DNA from: Paraburkholderia fynbosensis
GTDB lineage: Bacteria; Pseudomonadota; Gammaproteobacteria; Burkholderiales; Burkholderiaceae
Assembly: GCF_902859935.1 (NCBI RefSeq)
Contig: NZ_CADIKI010000027.1
Span: forward strand, 42,989 to 106,988
DNA length: 64,000 nucleotides
Direction: 5' to 3'
The first letter of the stretch is position 1, and each line of letters begins with the position of its first letter. The position numbers and the translations under genes are program-made. The notes below the pieces were generated by a model. That model worked only from the letters and a program-made list of their open reading frames with translations, was not told where the DNA came from and ran no database searches. Shown piece by piece: positions 53,081 through 62,740 of the stretch.

Positions 53081-54630
53081 CGTGACGAACCCCCGGATGG
53101 GCTGGCGGTGGCGGATGGCGTATTCGTTTCGTTCAGCAAGTCGCCCCAGTCGGTGCGCTGCTGCATCTGCTGACGCGTGGCGGAATCGACTAGCGGCTGT
53201 TCCGAGTACCAGCCGCCTCCGAGCGCCTTGTAGAGCGCAATCAGACTGCCCACCGCGTTGCCGCGGTTGACGATGTACGCGTCCTGCTGCGCGAACAATG
53301 CACGCTGCGCGTCGAGAACGCGCTGAAAATCCGAGTAGCCTTCCCGATAGATCGTATTGGCGAGCTTGAGCGAGCGCTGCGCGGCCCGTTGTGCGTCGTC
53401 CAGGATCGTGTCCCGCTGCCACGCGGCGATGATTGTCGTGGCGGCGTCGTCAGCCTCGCGCGCCGCTTCGCGCACGGTGTTCTGGTAAGCGACGGTCAGT
53501 TCCTGCAGCCGGGCGTCCTGCACGCGCACGTTGTTGCTTATCTTGCCGTGGTCGAACAAATTCCACGTGACGCTCGGACCACCGATCAGGGCCAGCGTGC
53601 TCGGCGAACCGTTAAGGGAACCCGCGCTCCAGACGAGGGAGCCAAGCAGCGACACCGACGGGTAAAAATCGGCCTGCGCCACGCCGATAAGCGCGGACTG
53701 CGCGGCCATCTGCAATTCGGCCGCGCGCACATCCGGACGGCGCAGCAGAAGATCTGCGGGGACGTCCTGCAGCACGGCGCGATCCACGAGTGGCAGCACT
53801 TCCGCTTTGTCCGGCTGCACATTCAGTTCCGGCAACGGGCCAGGCGGGCGGCCGAGCAGCACGGATAGCGCATGATGCGCGAGCACCGTCTGGCTCTCGA
53901 AATCGGGGATGCTGCTCAGCGTGCCGAGATACTGCGTCTTCGCCTGCTGCAGATCGAGTTCATCCGTCTCACCGCTTTTGAAAAGCTTTAGCGCAATCTC
54001 GTAGCTGCGTTTTTGCAACTGGGCGTTCTCGCGCGCAATGCGCAGGCGCGCCTCGGCCCTGCGCAGCGTGAAATACGTATCGGCGACCTGCGCGTGCAGC
54101 AGGACCAATGCGTCATCGCGATTGGCTTGCGCCGCGAAAAACGAAGCGTTGGCCGATTCGATCGCGCGGCTGAAGCGCCCCCAGAAGTCCAGCTCCCAGC
54201 CGACGCTAAAGCCCAGGCCGTACTGCCAGTAGCCGCCCGAGTGTGGATTGACTCCATCCGAGCGTTTGCGCGTCGAATACAGGACGTCGGCATTGGCCTG
54301 CTGCACCTGCGGATAGCGGCCCGCGACCGCGATGCCCAGTTGGGCGCGCGCCTCGAGCACGCGCAGACCGGCAATCTTCACATCGCCGTTGTTTGCATCG
54401 GCCTGGGCGATCAGACTTTCGAGGTTCTGGTCCGCGAATATCCGCCACCATTGCCGAATGTCAGGCTGGGCCGCCTGCTGGGTGGCCTGCTCGATTGACG
54501 TGCTGCTCCAGTGCTCTGTCCAGCTCTCGTGCTGCGGGTGAAAATCCGGTCCGACTCGTATGCACGCGCTCAGGCAGCCCGTGGCGAGAAGCGGCCAGTA
54601 GAGGCGCGCGTGAACTGCCGCGGCGGACAC
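53077..54630 (-). CDS. NodT-family outer-membrane efflux lipoprotein
   Basis: 517 residues. A lipoprotein signal (WPLLATGCLSAC) precedes the TolC-like repeat: VGPDFHPQHESW, WWRIFADQNLESLIAQADAN, DVKIAGLRVLEARAQLGIAV and, in the second half, LLRRPDVRAAELQMAAQSAL. It forms the outer-membrane exit duct. Lies 18 nt after the AI-2E family gene and overlaps the HlyD gene by 4 nt. Confidence 0.92.
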   Translation of the reverse strand: MSAAAVHARLYWPLLATGCLSACIRVGPDFHPQHESWTEHWSSTSIEQATQQAAQPDIRQWWRIFADQNLESLIAQADANNGDVKIAGLRVLEARAQLGIAVAGRYPQVQQANADVLYSTRKRSDGVNPHSGGYWQYGLGFSVGWELDFWGRFSRAIESANASFFAAQANRDDALVLLHAQVADTYFTLRRAEARLRIARENAQLQKRSYEIALKLFKSGETDELDLQQAKTQYLGTLSSIPDFESQTVLAHHALSVLLGRPPGPLPELNVQPDKAEVLPLVDRAVLQDVPADLLLRRPDVRAAELQMAAQSALIGVAQADFYPSVSLLGSLVWSAGSLNGSPSTLALIGGPSVTWNLFDHGKISNNVRVQDARLQELTVAYQNTVREAAREADDAATTIIAAWQRDTILDDAQRAAQRSLKLANTIYREGYSDFQRVLDAQRALFAQQDAYIVNRGNAVGSLIALYKALGGGWYSEQPLVDSATRQQMQQRTDWGDLLNETNTPSATASPSGGSSR

Positions 54631-54648
54631 GGATCGCCTCCGCGAGCA

Positions 54649-55755
54649 TCAGGCGTGATGCCCTTCTTTTAACCGCGCCGGCTTCGCCGGGTCTTTTACC
54701 CATCGCCAGAACAGCTGATAGCCCACCGCGAGCATGACGGGCCCGATGAACAGGCCGATGACACCGCCCGTCACCATCCCCCCGAGCGCGCCGATCAGCA
54801 CCACGGGCATGGGTACGGCGACGCCACGGCCTAGCAGCAATGGCTTGAGCACATTATCCGCAAGTCCCGCGACGAACACATAGACCGAGAAGATGATCGT
54901 CACGGTGCTCACGCCTTGCGTAACGATCACGAAGGCAATCACGGGCACCGTGATCAGCGTGGCGGGCAACTGCATGATGCCGATCAGCAGCACCGCCAGC
55001 GCAAGCAGGCCTGCACCGGGAATACCCATGAGGACGAACGCGACGCCGATGAGCAGCATCTGGATGAACGCGATCCCGACCACGCCTTGAGCGACCGCGC
55101 GAATCGTGGCCGTACAAAGTTCGGTAATTTGCGGGCCGTTCTCAGGACCGGAGATGCGCGAAGCAATTTGCACCGCACTGTTGTGGCCTTTTTCGCCATG
55201 CGCCATCAAGATGCCGGCAACGATCAGAGCAACGAAAAACACCAGCAGTCCCGCGCCCAGCCCTGTTACCGTTCCGAGCACAGCGAGACCGGCCTCCTTG
55301 AGTTGCGGAGCGAACTTTCGCGCCAGCCCTGTGAGGTCGATCGAGGCCTGCTGCCAGAAGTCGTAGACACGCTGCCCAACGATCGGCCAGCCGGCCACCG
55401 ATGCATCTGGCGGTGGAATGTTAAAGCTGCCGCTCCTGAAGATGGCCATGCCATGTTCGATCGAATTGGCCACCGCGACGCCCAGCAGATACGTCGGCAC
55501 GAGGATGATGCCAAACGCGGCGAGGATGATCAGCGTGGCGATCAAGCCATCCTTGTTGGCGAGCGTACGCCGGAGTCTGACCTGAAGCGGATAGAGCGTA
55601 ATCGCGAGGATCAATGCCCATACCATGAGATTCAGGAACGGGACGAAGATCCGGAAACAGAAAATGGCCAGAACGGCAACCAGTCCTGCGCGAATCAGTA
55701 CGTCGAGCAATTCTCTGGACTGCACCCGTTCGGTAATCGGTGTGAGCATCATCAT
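54649..55755 (-). CDS. AI-2E family transporter
   Basis: 368 residues, eight spans expected. VAVLAIFCFRIFVPFLNLMV, GVIGLFIGPVMLAVGYQLFW and the LIGIMQLPATLITVPVIAFV region fit the family that includes TqsA and, more distantly, Na+/H+ antiporters. First gene of the efflux operon. The transported molecule is unknown; the operon context suggests export of a small organic compound. Start could be any of the first three Met codons. Confidence 0.88.
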   Translation of the reverse strand: MMMLTPITERVQSRELLDVLIRAGLVAVLAIFCFRIFVPFLNLMVWALILAITLYPLQVRLRRTLANKDGLIATLIILAAFGIILVPTYLLGVAVANSIEHGMAIFRSGSFNIPPPDASVAGWPIVGQRVYDFWQQASIDLTGLARKFAPQLKEAGLAVLGTVTGLGAGLLVFFVALIVAGILMAHGEKGHNSAVQIASRISGPENGPQITELCTATIRAVAQGVVGIAFIQMLLIGVAFVLMGIPGAGLLALAVLLIGIMQLPATLITVPVIAFVIVTQGVSTVTIIFSVYVFVAGLADNVLKPLLLGRGVAVPMPVVLIGALGGMVTGGVIGLFIGPVMLAVGYQLFWRWVKDPAKPARLKEGHHA

Positions 55756-56502
55756 TTGTCTCCCGCAGGTGATCTCGAGAATGCGCTGGCGACCATCCAG
55801 GGCCCGTTCATCACCATGGCAGTCGGGACGGAACCATGCCGCCGCGCAGTCATGCAGTGCAGTTCAGTGCCAGCATCCGACGTCGAGCTTGCTGATCTTC
55901 GCGCCTTCAAAGCTAAGGTTGGCCATCAGGCCCAAGTTCGTCAAAACGAAACCGACGATCGGCAACGAACTCGTGCCGGCTGGGGAATTACCTGAACCCA
56001 GACAAGAAGCGGTAGCGGTTTCTCCGCATGCATCCTCTCTGGATTCTCTGCTTCAACGGGTTCGGACGAGTCAATCAACGTCGTGATGGGAAGCCATTCA
56101 GCTCTGGGAGATTGGGCCAGGTGGGCTCAACAGGTGGCCGATGTCAAACCGGTACGAATGGGCCATATACCGCAACAGGCCTGTCGACATCGACATGGCG
56201 ATCGCCGTACAGAATTACGTCGGATCAAGCATAGGCCTGAGACAGGTCGCTAGATATTGGACCTTGGTCGTATGTCGCAGCGAGAAGTATCGATTGACCG
56301 GTGCTTCACTAGCGTCAATCCCTGTCTCTTCGTCATCCATTGCGGAATGGCGAAACGGGCCGCCTGGCGCACTGTCACGCGCCGCTCACGGCCCCACATC
56401 CTCGCATGGCTCTATCGCCGCATAACCGCCAATAGTGAACGTCGCCGCTTCTTCGAAAAATGTTAATAGCCGTCAGTTCGTGGCATGCGTATGCGCGGCA
56501 CA
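55756..56502. other. 750 bp gap without a supported gene
   Basis: Upstream region of the efflux operon. Short open frames on the plus strand (for example from 56141) do not resemble any family I know. The sequence around 56160-56300 has a lower GC content than its neighbours. Confidence 0.4.
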
Positions 56503-56522
56503 TCAGCTCTCGACACGTACGC

Positions 56523-56949
56523 TCACTGCTGGTGGTTCGTCTTGCCGAACGCGATCGAGGCCTCGGCGTTGCGAAAAAACACGGCCGGCAACGCGGCGGC
56601 TGCGAGCAGTGCGGCCATGACATATGCGGGTAGTCTGGACGAGCCCGAAGCCTGCAGGATCAGGCCCAGAGCAGACGGACCAAAAAGACCACCGAAGTCG
56701 CCACAAAGAAGGATGACGGCGATCCCCTGACCCGCCACCACGGAGCCAACTGCCTGGCACGTTGCTCCAGCAATACGAAAGGCGCGGTTCGCCGCCTTGC
56801 CAGGCAACGGTAACTTCAGGGGTGCGATGCGACTCCAGCAGCTGGCGGATACAGGTCTCCAGCGTTGCCTGAGCCATCCGGTGTTTTTCGTTGGGATACA
56901 GCGCCTCCTTCGACAGGAAAAAGCAATACTTGCAGTCGAACTCTGTCAT
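56523..56949 (-). pseudogene. composite remnant: sulfatase maturase 5' piece joined to MFS 3' piece
   Basis: Two unrelated fragments meet near 56775. The first 57 codons match anaerobic sulfatase-maturating radical SAM enzymes: FDCKYCFFLSKEALYP (two of the three SAM-cluster cysteines, the first missing) and ESHRTPEVTVAWQGGEPRL. The sequence then changes, in another frame, to the C-terminal part of an MFS transporter (AVILLCGDFGGLFGPSALGL, SRLPAYVMAALLAAAALPAV, stop at 56523). Deletion between two neighbouring genes of the usual sulfatase cluster would produce this. Not functional. Confidence 0.7.
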
Positions 56950-57045
56950 TCAGTTATCTTCATGAGCCACTAAGATGACGGGTTGATTTCGGCCTTGCCG
57001 GCATGCCCGCGACACCCCTTTTCCAGCCCATAGTTTGACACTCCG

Positions 57046-57936
57046 ATGTCCATAACCGTCAGTTTCCCCGCCGAAGTGCGCGATTGGATCGCTCAGAACC
57101 TCACACGCGGCGTTGCTCCACAAGCGATTGTTCGCGAGTTGGTCGATCGAAAGAACGCGATCGAACTCGCGACGGCGATGGTCAATGCGGTCTCTTCGTC
57201 TTTTCTGTACGGCACACCGTTGCCGGGCGCGACGCTCGAAATAGGCGGTGCGCCGGTCACCTACGAACCGGAGGCGCTGCGCGTGCCGGACGGACCGACG
57301 ATCCGGCTCGGCGAGCGCCAGGTGCGAGTCGTTTCGCGTATGCAGCGGCCCGCTGCGGTACTGCTCGACGATTTTCTGAGCGCGAACGAATGCGAGCAGT
57401 TGATCGCGCTCGCGCGACCGCGTCTGAACCATTCGACCGTGGTCGATCCCGTCACCGGTCGTGATGTCGTGGCGGGCCACCGCAGTAGCGACGGAATGTT
57501 TTTTCGTCTCGGCGAGACCCCGCTGATCACGCGCCTGGAAGCGAGGATCGCCGAACTCACGGGCCTGTCTGTCGAGAACGGCGAGGGTCTGCAACTGCTG
57601 CATTACGAAGCCGGCGCCGAATCGACACCGCACGTCGATTACCTGATCCCGGCCAACCCGGCGAATCAGGAGTCGATCGCGCGCAGCGGACAGCGCGTGG
57701 GCACGCTGCTGATGTATCTGAACGATGTGCAAGCCGGCGGCGAAACCGTGTTCCCGCAACTCGGGTGGTCGGTGGTGCCGCGCCGCGGCCAGGCGCTCTA
57801 TTTCGAATACGGCAACCGCTTCGGGCTCTGCGACCCGAGTTCCCTGCATACGAGCACGCCTTTGCACACCGGCGAGAAGTGGGTGGCCACCAAATGGATT
57901 CGCACACGCCGCTTCGTGCCGCGCGATCAGGCGTAA
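57046..57936 (+). CDS. prolyl 4-hydroxylase-like 2OG-Fe(II) oxygenase
   Basis: 296 residues. Iron ligands H196 and D198 (ESTPHVDYLIP) and the distal H268 (SLHTSTPLHTGEKW) with the 2OG-binding K278 (KWVATKWIR) are all present; VLLDDFLSANECEQLIALAR opens the catalytic domain. An N-terminal ~100-residue extension (SFPAEVRDWIAQNLTRGVAP) is shared with Burkholderia relatives and may bind substrate. Target peptide unknown. Monocistronic. Confidence 0.9.
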   Translation: MSITVSFPAEVRDWIAQNLTRGVAPQAIVRELVDRKNAIELATAMVNAVSSSFLYGTPLPGATLEIGGAPVTYEPEALRVPDGPTIRLGERQVRVVSRMQRPAAVLLDDFLSANECEQLIALARPRLNHSTVVDPVTGRDVVAGHRSSDGMFFRLGETPLITRLEARIAELTGLSVENGEGLQLLHYEAGAESTPHVDYLIPANPANQESIARSGQRVGTLLMYLNDVQAGGETVFPQLGWSVVPRRGQALYFEYGNRFGLCDPSSLHTSTPLHTGEKWVATKWIRTRRFVPRDQA

Positions 57937-57982
57937 CGGTCGGTCTGCGAGGCGGCTGTGCACGCGCCCCGCAGACTGGGTT

Positions 57983-58654
57983 TCAACGCTGGAAGACCTC
58001 GTCGGCGACCCAGCCGTTCGATGTCAAGTGCACGCCTTCGCGTAACTGCATCGTGCCCGCGCCTTCGATCACACGCTTGATCATCGGGAATACGCGCTGT
58101 ACGTCGGCATTTTGAGCCCATGCCGCCGGCTCGATCTTGTACGTATAGATCACCGAAGTCGCGGTCTTGCCGTCTACCTGCGTCGGCCGTTCCCAACCCA
58201 CTACCTTGTCGAGCTTGAGCGTCGCCGCGCAGAAATCGGCCGGGTGCGTGACGCGCGAGTTGGCGGTCGCGACGACCTCCGGAATCTGCAGATAGTATTT
58301 CTTGCCTTCATCCGTCAACTGATACTGGCGCGCGTTCGCCGTGATCTTCTTGCCGGTGCCGTCGGTGCGTTCGACCACCACGTCTTTGCCGGCGACGAGG
58401 TTGAGTTTCTCGAGTACCGGCATCTGTACCGCGTCGCGCGTACCGGCGGCCTGGTCGTCCGTCGTCGCGTAGATTGGCCAGTCGTATTTGGCGAGGCACA
58501 GGTGGCCGCGCTGGCCGAGGAAATCGTTGATGGCGCTGGTGAAGTTTTCCTGGCTGACGTCCTGACTTTTGTCATGGCAGCCGGCGAACAGGGATAGTGC
58601 GATCAAGGAGAGCGCGCTGCAGGTGAAGCGGGCAAAAGTGAAACGTCGCGTCAT
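57983..58654 (-). CDS. lipoprotein of unknown function
   Basis: 223 residues. Lipobox LFAGC in LSLIALSLFAGCHDKSQDVS; then a soluble domain (FTSAINDFLGQRGHLCLAKY, TDEGKKYYLQIPEVVATANS) seen in Burkholderia proteins of unknown role. Single gene, 94 nt downstream of the peroxidase gene on the same strand. Confidence 0.7.
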   Translation of the reverse strand: MTRRFTFARFTCSALSLIALSLFAGCHDKSQDVSQENFTSAINDFLGQRGHLCLAKYDWPIYATTDDQAAGTRDAVQMPVLEKLNLVAGKDVVVERTDGTGKKITANARQYQLTDEGKKYYLQIPEVVATANSRVTHPADFCAATLKLDKVVGWERPTQVDGKTATSVIYTYKIEPAAWAQNADVQRVFPMIKRVIEGAGTMQLREGVHLTSNGWVADEVFQR

Positions 58655-58748
58655 GGTGTTAGTTGCTCGAGTTGAGTTGCCAGGGTACGAATAAAACGGG
58701 ACGCGCGGCCTGCCCCAAAGGATAGACCGCGCGCAGCAGCCGACTTCA

Positions 58749-60233
58749 TCAGTTCACGCAGGCGCCGCTGGTAGGCGGCGTGGCGGGTGGCTGATAGCCG
58801 TCGGTCAGCGTGTTCAGGAAGCAGACCAGGTCCGCGATGTTCTGCTGCGTCAGCTGCGGCGTCGAGTGAACCGCACGCGGCTTGGCACCGTCGGCCGCGG
58901 TCGTGCCGCCGGCGTCGGTCTGCCCTTGGCCCATCGGCAGTTCTTCGTCGATGTTGCCCTGGTAGGCCACGGGGAGATCGTTGAAGGCCTGGGCGGTCGC
59001 GCCCGACGCAGCCGTCGGGAACAGCGCGAAGGACGGGTTCTGCGTCATCTGGCTGGTGTCGCCGCCGGTGCTCGGATACCAGTACTCCGGATTCGTGTCG
59101 CGCGTGTTGTAGAAATTCAGCACCTGCACGAGCGAGTGGAACACACCGTTGTGGAAGAACACGCTGCGTGTCGCGACGTTGCGCAGCGTCGGCACCTTGA
59201 AGCGGCCGCAATACGGATCGGGGACATTCACGCCGGTGAACGAATCCGGGCCGGCGCCGCTGCTGGGCGTGCCGGGTGTGTGGATGTTGTTCAGCGGGCC
59301 GCACAAGCCCATGTCGTAATACGACGTGTCGTTGTTGCTCGGGATCGGATCGGGGTTGTCCGAGATCTGCTTGTCGTTGCGCGGCGCGCCGATCGCCTGA
59401 TACGTGAAGTCGGTCATGAGCGCGACCGAGCCGTTGAAGTTCGCGCCGGCATAGTGGCACGCAACGCATCCCGCACCGTGATCGGTGTCGTTGAACAGCT
59501 GCAGGCCGCGCATTTCCGCCGCCGTCAGCGTACCGCCCACCTTGTTGGACAGATACAGGTCGAACTTGCTCGCGTAGGGCTGGAAGCTCGGATCTTCCTG
59601 CTGGTACGCCTGCAATGCGAGACCGACGTCGGTGAAGGTGGCGTTCGCGTCGGACAACACGTTCGCGCCGAATGCCTGCTGGAACAGCGCCGCGTATGAC
59701 GCGTCCTTCACGGTCTGCACGACGGCGGCCGGTGACGCGTTGTTCATTTCGAGCGGATTGAGCAGCGGCAGGGCCGTCTGCGTGGCGAGCGTCGTCGCGC
59801 GGCCGTCCAGCATGAAGCCGCCGCCTGGTGCGTTCTGCGTGATGCCGTCGGGGTTGTCGGCGACGTCGTTGTAGGGCGGCGTCATCGATTTGTAGCGCAG
59901 CGAAGGCACCGCGCGCTGGCCTTCCAGCGATGGATCGGAGCCGAGCTGCACGGACAGGCTGTTGGGCGGCCCGTACGCATATTGAGGGCTGTGACAGCTC
60001 GCGCAGGACATGTTCTTGCCGCCGGACAGATTCTGGTCGAAGAACAATTGCTGACCGACCTGCGCCGCCGCGCTGAGCTTGACCGTGGCCGGGGGCGCCA
60101 CGCTGCTGCCCGAGGTCGGCGGGTTCGAGCCGCTGCCGCTAGTGCTACTACTGCTGCTGTCGCTGCCACCGCCGCCGCAGGCCGTCAATATCAAAGAAAG
60201 CGCGCAGATCACGCCCACGGAGATTTTTCGCAT
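58749..60233 (-). CDS. diheme cytochrome c peroxidase / MauG-like lipoprotein
   Basis: 494 residues. A lipobox (LSLILTACGGGG) and a Ser/Gly-rich linker (SDSSSSSTSGSGSNPPTSGS) precede two heme sites: CASCH (77-81) and CVACH (256-260). FFDQNLSGGKNMSCASCHSP and KVPTLRNVATRSVFFHNGVF are typical of the cytochrome c peroxidase/MauG group. It reduces peroxide or oxidises an unknown protein at the outer face of a membrane. Start at 60233 (MRKIS). It lies upstream of the lipoprotein gene above. Confidence 0.88.
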   Translation of the reverse strand: MRKISVGVICALSLILTACGGGGSDSSSSSTSGSGSNPPTSGSSVAPPATVKLSAAAQVGQQLFFDQNLSGGKNMSCASCHSPQYAYGPPNSLSVQLGSDPSLEGQRAVPSLRYKSMTPPYNDVADNPDGITQNAPGGGFMLDGRATTLATQTALPLLNPLEMNNASPAAVVQTVKDASYAALFQQAFGANVLSDANATFTDVGLALQAYQQEDPSFQPYASKFDLYLSNKVGGTLTAAEMRGLQLFNDTDHGAGCVACHYAGANFNGSVALMTDFTYQAIGAPRNDKQISDNPDPIPSNNDTSYYDMGLCGPLNNIHTPGTPSSGAGPDSFTGVNVPDPYCGRFKVPTLRNVATRSVFFHNGVFHSLVQVLNFYNTRDTNPEYWYPSTGGDTSQMTQNPSFALFPTAASGATAQAFNDLPVAYQGNIDEELPMGQGQTDAGGTTAADGAKPRAVHSTPQLTQQNIADLVCFLNTLTDGYQPPATPPTSGACVN

Positions 60234-60318
60234 ATTAATTTTTTTGCCTGAGTCCGATTGCCGGGCGGTCCTGGCAGGGCCGAAGGGCCCCCTGGCAATG
60301 GGACGGACAGAACGGAAA

Positions 60319-60349
60319 CTGCCGGGCCGCGAAAAACGCGGCCCGGCAG
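60319..60349. terminator. possible terminator between phosphoesterase and peroxidase genes
   Basis: A 13 bp perfect inverted repeat (CTGCCGGGCCGCG/CGCGGCCCGGCAG) with a 5 nt A loop, 58 bp past the end of the leftward phosphoesterase gene. It lacks a T-run, so termination is likely but not certain. Confidence 0.6.
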
Positions 60350-60406
60350 GGAGCAATTACGCGCTTGCCGATGCGGGAGGCGATCCATTGCCTCCGAACT
60401 GCGCAC

Positions 60407-62740
60407 TTACTTGGCGAGGGCCCACACGTTGGCCTGGGTTGCGTCCGGACCAGCTTTACGCGAAGCCAGCGACGTGCTCGTCACGTCAACCGGGTTCAGC
60501 TTCTGCGTGTAGGTTGCAGGCGTGATGTAGGCGTGGTTCATTGGACGCACGGAGTCAAGGTGCGTATCGGCGCTGCCCGCGAGTTCCGGCAGGTTCAGGA
60601 TGTTGCTCGCGATGAACGACTCCGTGTACTTCGCGCGAGCGAGGTACGTTTGCGGCTGAGCCGGGTCGGCGATCTGGAACATGTCCTGCAACGTGCGCAC
60701 TAGCGAGAAGTGGCTGTACTCGTCGCTGTCGACAACGTTCGCGTTAGCCTGGTTCGTCGCCACCCCGAAGATCGAGTTGCCGTGACCGTGGTTGCCGGCG
60801 TTGTACAGCGTCGTCGTCGTCGGCGTGAACTTGCCGTTGGCGAACGTCAGCGGTGCCTGGTTCACGTTCGACGTCACCGGGTTCCAGCCGCAGCACGAGG
60901 TGGAGCTGCCTTCACCTTCGTCGAACATCACGACGATCGCCACCTTGCGTTGCTTGTTGGTCCACAGCGGGGACGCCTGGATCTTGGCAACCACCTGACG
61001 CACGTAGTCGTCACTACGCTGAACGATCTGCGTGCTGCCACCCGAGCAGGACGGATCGCTGCCCGTGCCGTGCATGTCATCGCACTGGTCCGGCATGATG
61101 AAGTTCACGTTGCCCACGTCGCCGAGCGCGAGGTCGGTGCTGAACTGGTCGAAGTTGAAACCGGTCGGGACCTTGTAGGCCGTCGATTTCGCCCAGTCGG
61201 CGGCGGTGTACTGCGTGCCGAAGATGGTGCGGTTGTCGGCGTAGAACTCAGGCAGATTGCGCGTCTGCTGATAGGCCATGCCAGGGTGGTGCTTGGTCTT
61301 GTACAGCGCGCCCGGCACCGTGAAGGCCGTCCCGCTGCCGCCCGGGCCCTTGAAGGTGTCCGAGATGGCCGCGTCGGCAATACTGTCCGAGCGCGGGTCC
61401 TGGCCCGGGTTCATCGATTCGCTGTAGCTGCGCCACGTCATGCCGGCTTGCGAAAGCAGCGTGAACAGGCTCGGAGCCGACACGTTGTGGTTGGCGATCG
61501 CGCCAGGTGTCATACAGGCCACGCTCGTCACGGCCGTGAGGTGAGCCGTGTCTTGCGGGGGCAGTGCGCCGACCGCGACGAGCGGCTGGCCGTCCGAAGC
61601 GGTGCCGCCGGCAAACGGCTTGTCCGTCGGTGCGTTGGTGCCGCTCGTGCCTGCGCCGCAGCCCCACCAGTTGTCGTCCACGATACCCCAGTCGTCCGCG
61701 CCGCCGAGTGCCGTGTAGTTCGGCTCGCTCGGGTTGCCGGTCGAGTAGTAGGTCGTGAACTGGTTGTTGGCGGTCAGGAACTGGTTGATGAACGGAGCGT
61801 TCGTCGAATCGAGAATCCCCGGCGTACCCGGCGTCGGCCCCACGCTGTGGTTCTCGAGCATGATCACGAACACATTGTCGTATCGCGGAATGCCTTCGAC
61901 GTTGAACGCGGCCTGCTGTGCCTGGGCGAACGTGACGGGCGCCTGCGACACGGTCGGCTTCACGACGGTTGCGGCGCTCACGCCTGTTGCGCTGACCAGC
62001 GACGGATCGCCACCCGGCACGGCGAGGTTGTCGGGGAACAGGTCGCCGCGATCGAGCTTGGTCGTCGCATACGTGTAGCGGTTCGCGAGCTGGTTCTCTT
62101 CGAACAGCACGGCCTGTTGCTCTGCGCCCGAGAGCTTGTTGACGTCGGCGAGCACGTCGGCTGCAGACACCGTCACCGACGACGCGCCGAGAGCCGGGGT
62201 GCTCATGCGCGTGGCCAGGTTGGCTTTCTCGGCCGCGTAGGTCGTGCCGTTCGCTTCGACGAGACGCTGAACTTCGCTCGACATCGGGCTGATCACGACG
62301 CTCGTCGCGCCCTGGTCGGTGATCTGCGCAGCCGAGGCGCGCAGGATCATGTGGCTCGGGACTGCTGCGCCGGTCGCCGTGTTGGTGGCCTTGGTGCTCA
62401 CGTCGGCGATCAACTGGCCGGTGGCGCTGGTTTGCAGCGAGAAGTGACCGTTGCTGTCCGTCGTCGCGGTAACTTCGGAAGCGTCGCACTTGCCGTTGCC
62501 GTTTGCGTCGACGCAAACCGTGGCGCCGGCGTAGTAGCCTGCCTTGATGGTCGGATTGCCGCTCGTGTTGCCCGGCACGAAGCCAGCGGCCGCGACGACA
62601 CCGGAAACCGTCGGCGTCGTAGTCGGCGGGTTGCTGGCGGTAGGCGAGTTGTCGCTATTGCCGCCGCAGGCTGCCAGTACGCAGGCTGCCGCGATCGACG
62701 TGAGAAGAGGAGTAGTACGTTTTATTGGATTGGCCGACAT
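60407..62740 (-). CDS. phosphoesterase family lipoprotein (phospholipase C / acid phosphatase type)
   Basis: 777 residues. Lipobox LAACG in AAACVLAACGGNSDNSPTAS. Residues ~40-120 form an N-terminal Ig/CNA-like domain (AGYYAGATVCVDANGNGKCD, TATTDSNGHFSLQTSATG). The catalytic phosphoesterase domain begins YDNVFVIMLENHSV, with metal-binding residues in NYTALGGADDW and VVMFDEGEGSSTSCC. Related enzymes are phosphatidylcholine-type phospholipase C and AcpA acid phosphatases. The long extra N-domain is distinctive. Single gene. Confidence 0.88.
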   Translation of the reverse strand: MSANPIKRTTPLLTSIAAACVLAACGGNSDNSPTASNPPTTTPTVSGVVAAAGFVPGNTSGNPTIKAGYYAGATVCVDANGNGKCDASEVTATTDSNGHFSLQTSATGQLIADVSTKATNTATGAAVPSHMILRASAAQITDQGATSVVISPMSSEVQRLVEANGTTYAAEKANLATRMSTPALGASSVTVSAADVLADVNKLSGAEQQAVLFEENQLANRYTYATTKLDRGDLFPDNLAVPGGDPSLVSATGVSAATVVKPTVSQAPVTFAQAQQAAFNVEGIPRYDNVFVIMLENHSVGPTPGTPGILDSTNAPFINQFLTANNQFTTYYSTGNPSEPNYTALGGADDWGIVDDNWWGCGAGTSGTNAPTDKPFAGGTASDGQPLVAVGALPPQDTAHLTAVTSVACMTPGAIANHNVSAPSLFTLLSQAGMTWRSYSESMNPGQDPRSDSIADAAISDTFKGPGGSGTAFTVPGALYKTKHHPGMAYQQTRNLPEFYADNRTIFGTQYTAADWAKSTAYKVPTGFNFDQFSTDLALGDVGNVNFIMPDQCDDMHGTGSDPSCSGGSTQIVQRSDDYVRQVVAKIQASPLWTNKQRKVAIVVMFDEGEGSSTSCCGWNPVTSNVNQAPLTFANGKFTPTTTTLYNAGNHGHGNSIFGVATNQANANVVDSDEYSHFSLVRTLQDMFQIADPAQPQTYLARAKYTESFIASNILNLPELAGSADTHLDSVRPMNHAYITPATYTQKLNPVDVTSTSLASRKAGPDATQANVWALAK

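Noticed and set aside
56141..56425. A 94-codon plus-strand frame with a transposase-like phrase (GLRQVARYWTL)
   Set aside because: The resemblance is too short, and no inverted repeats or partner frame were found.
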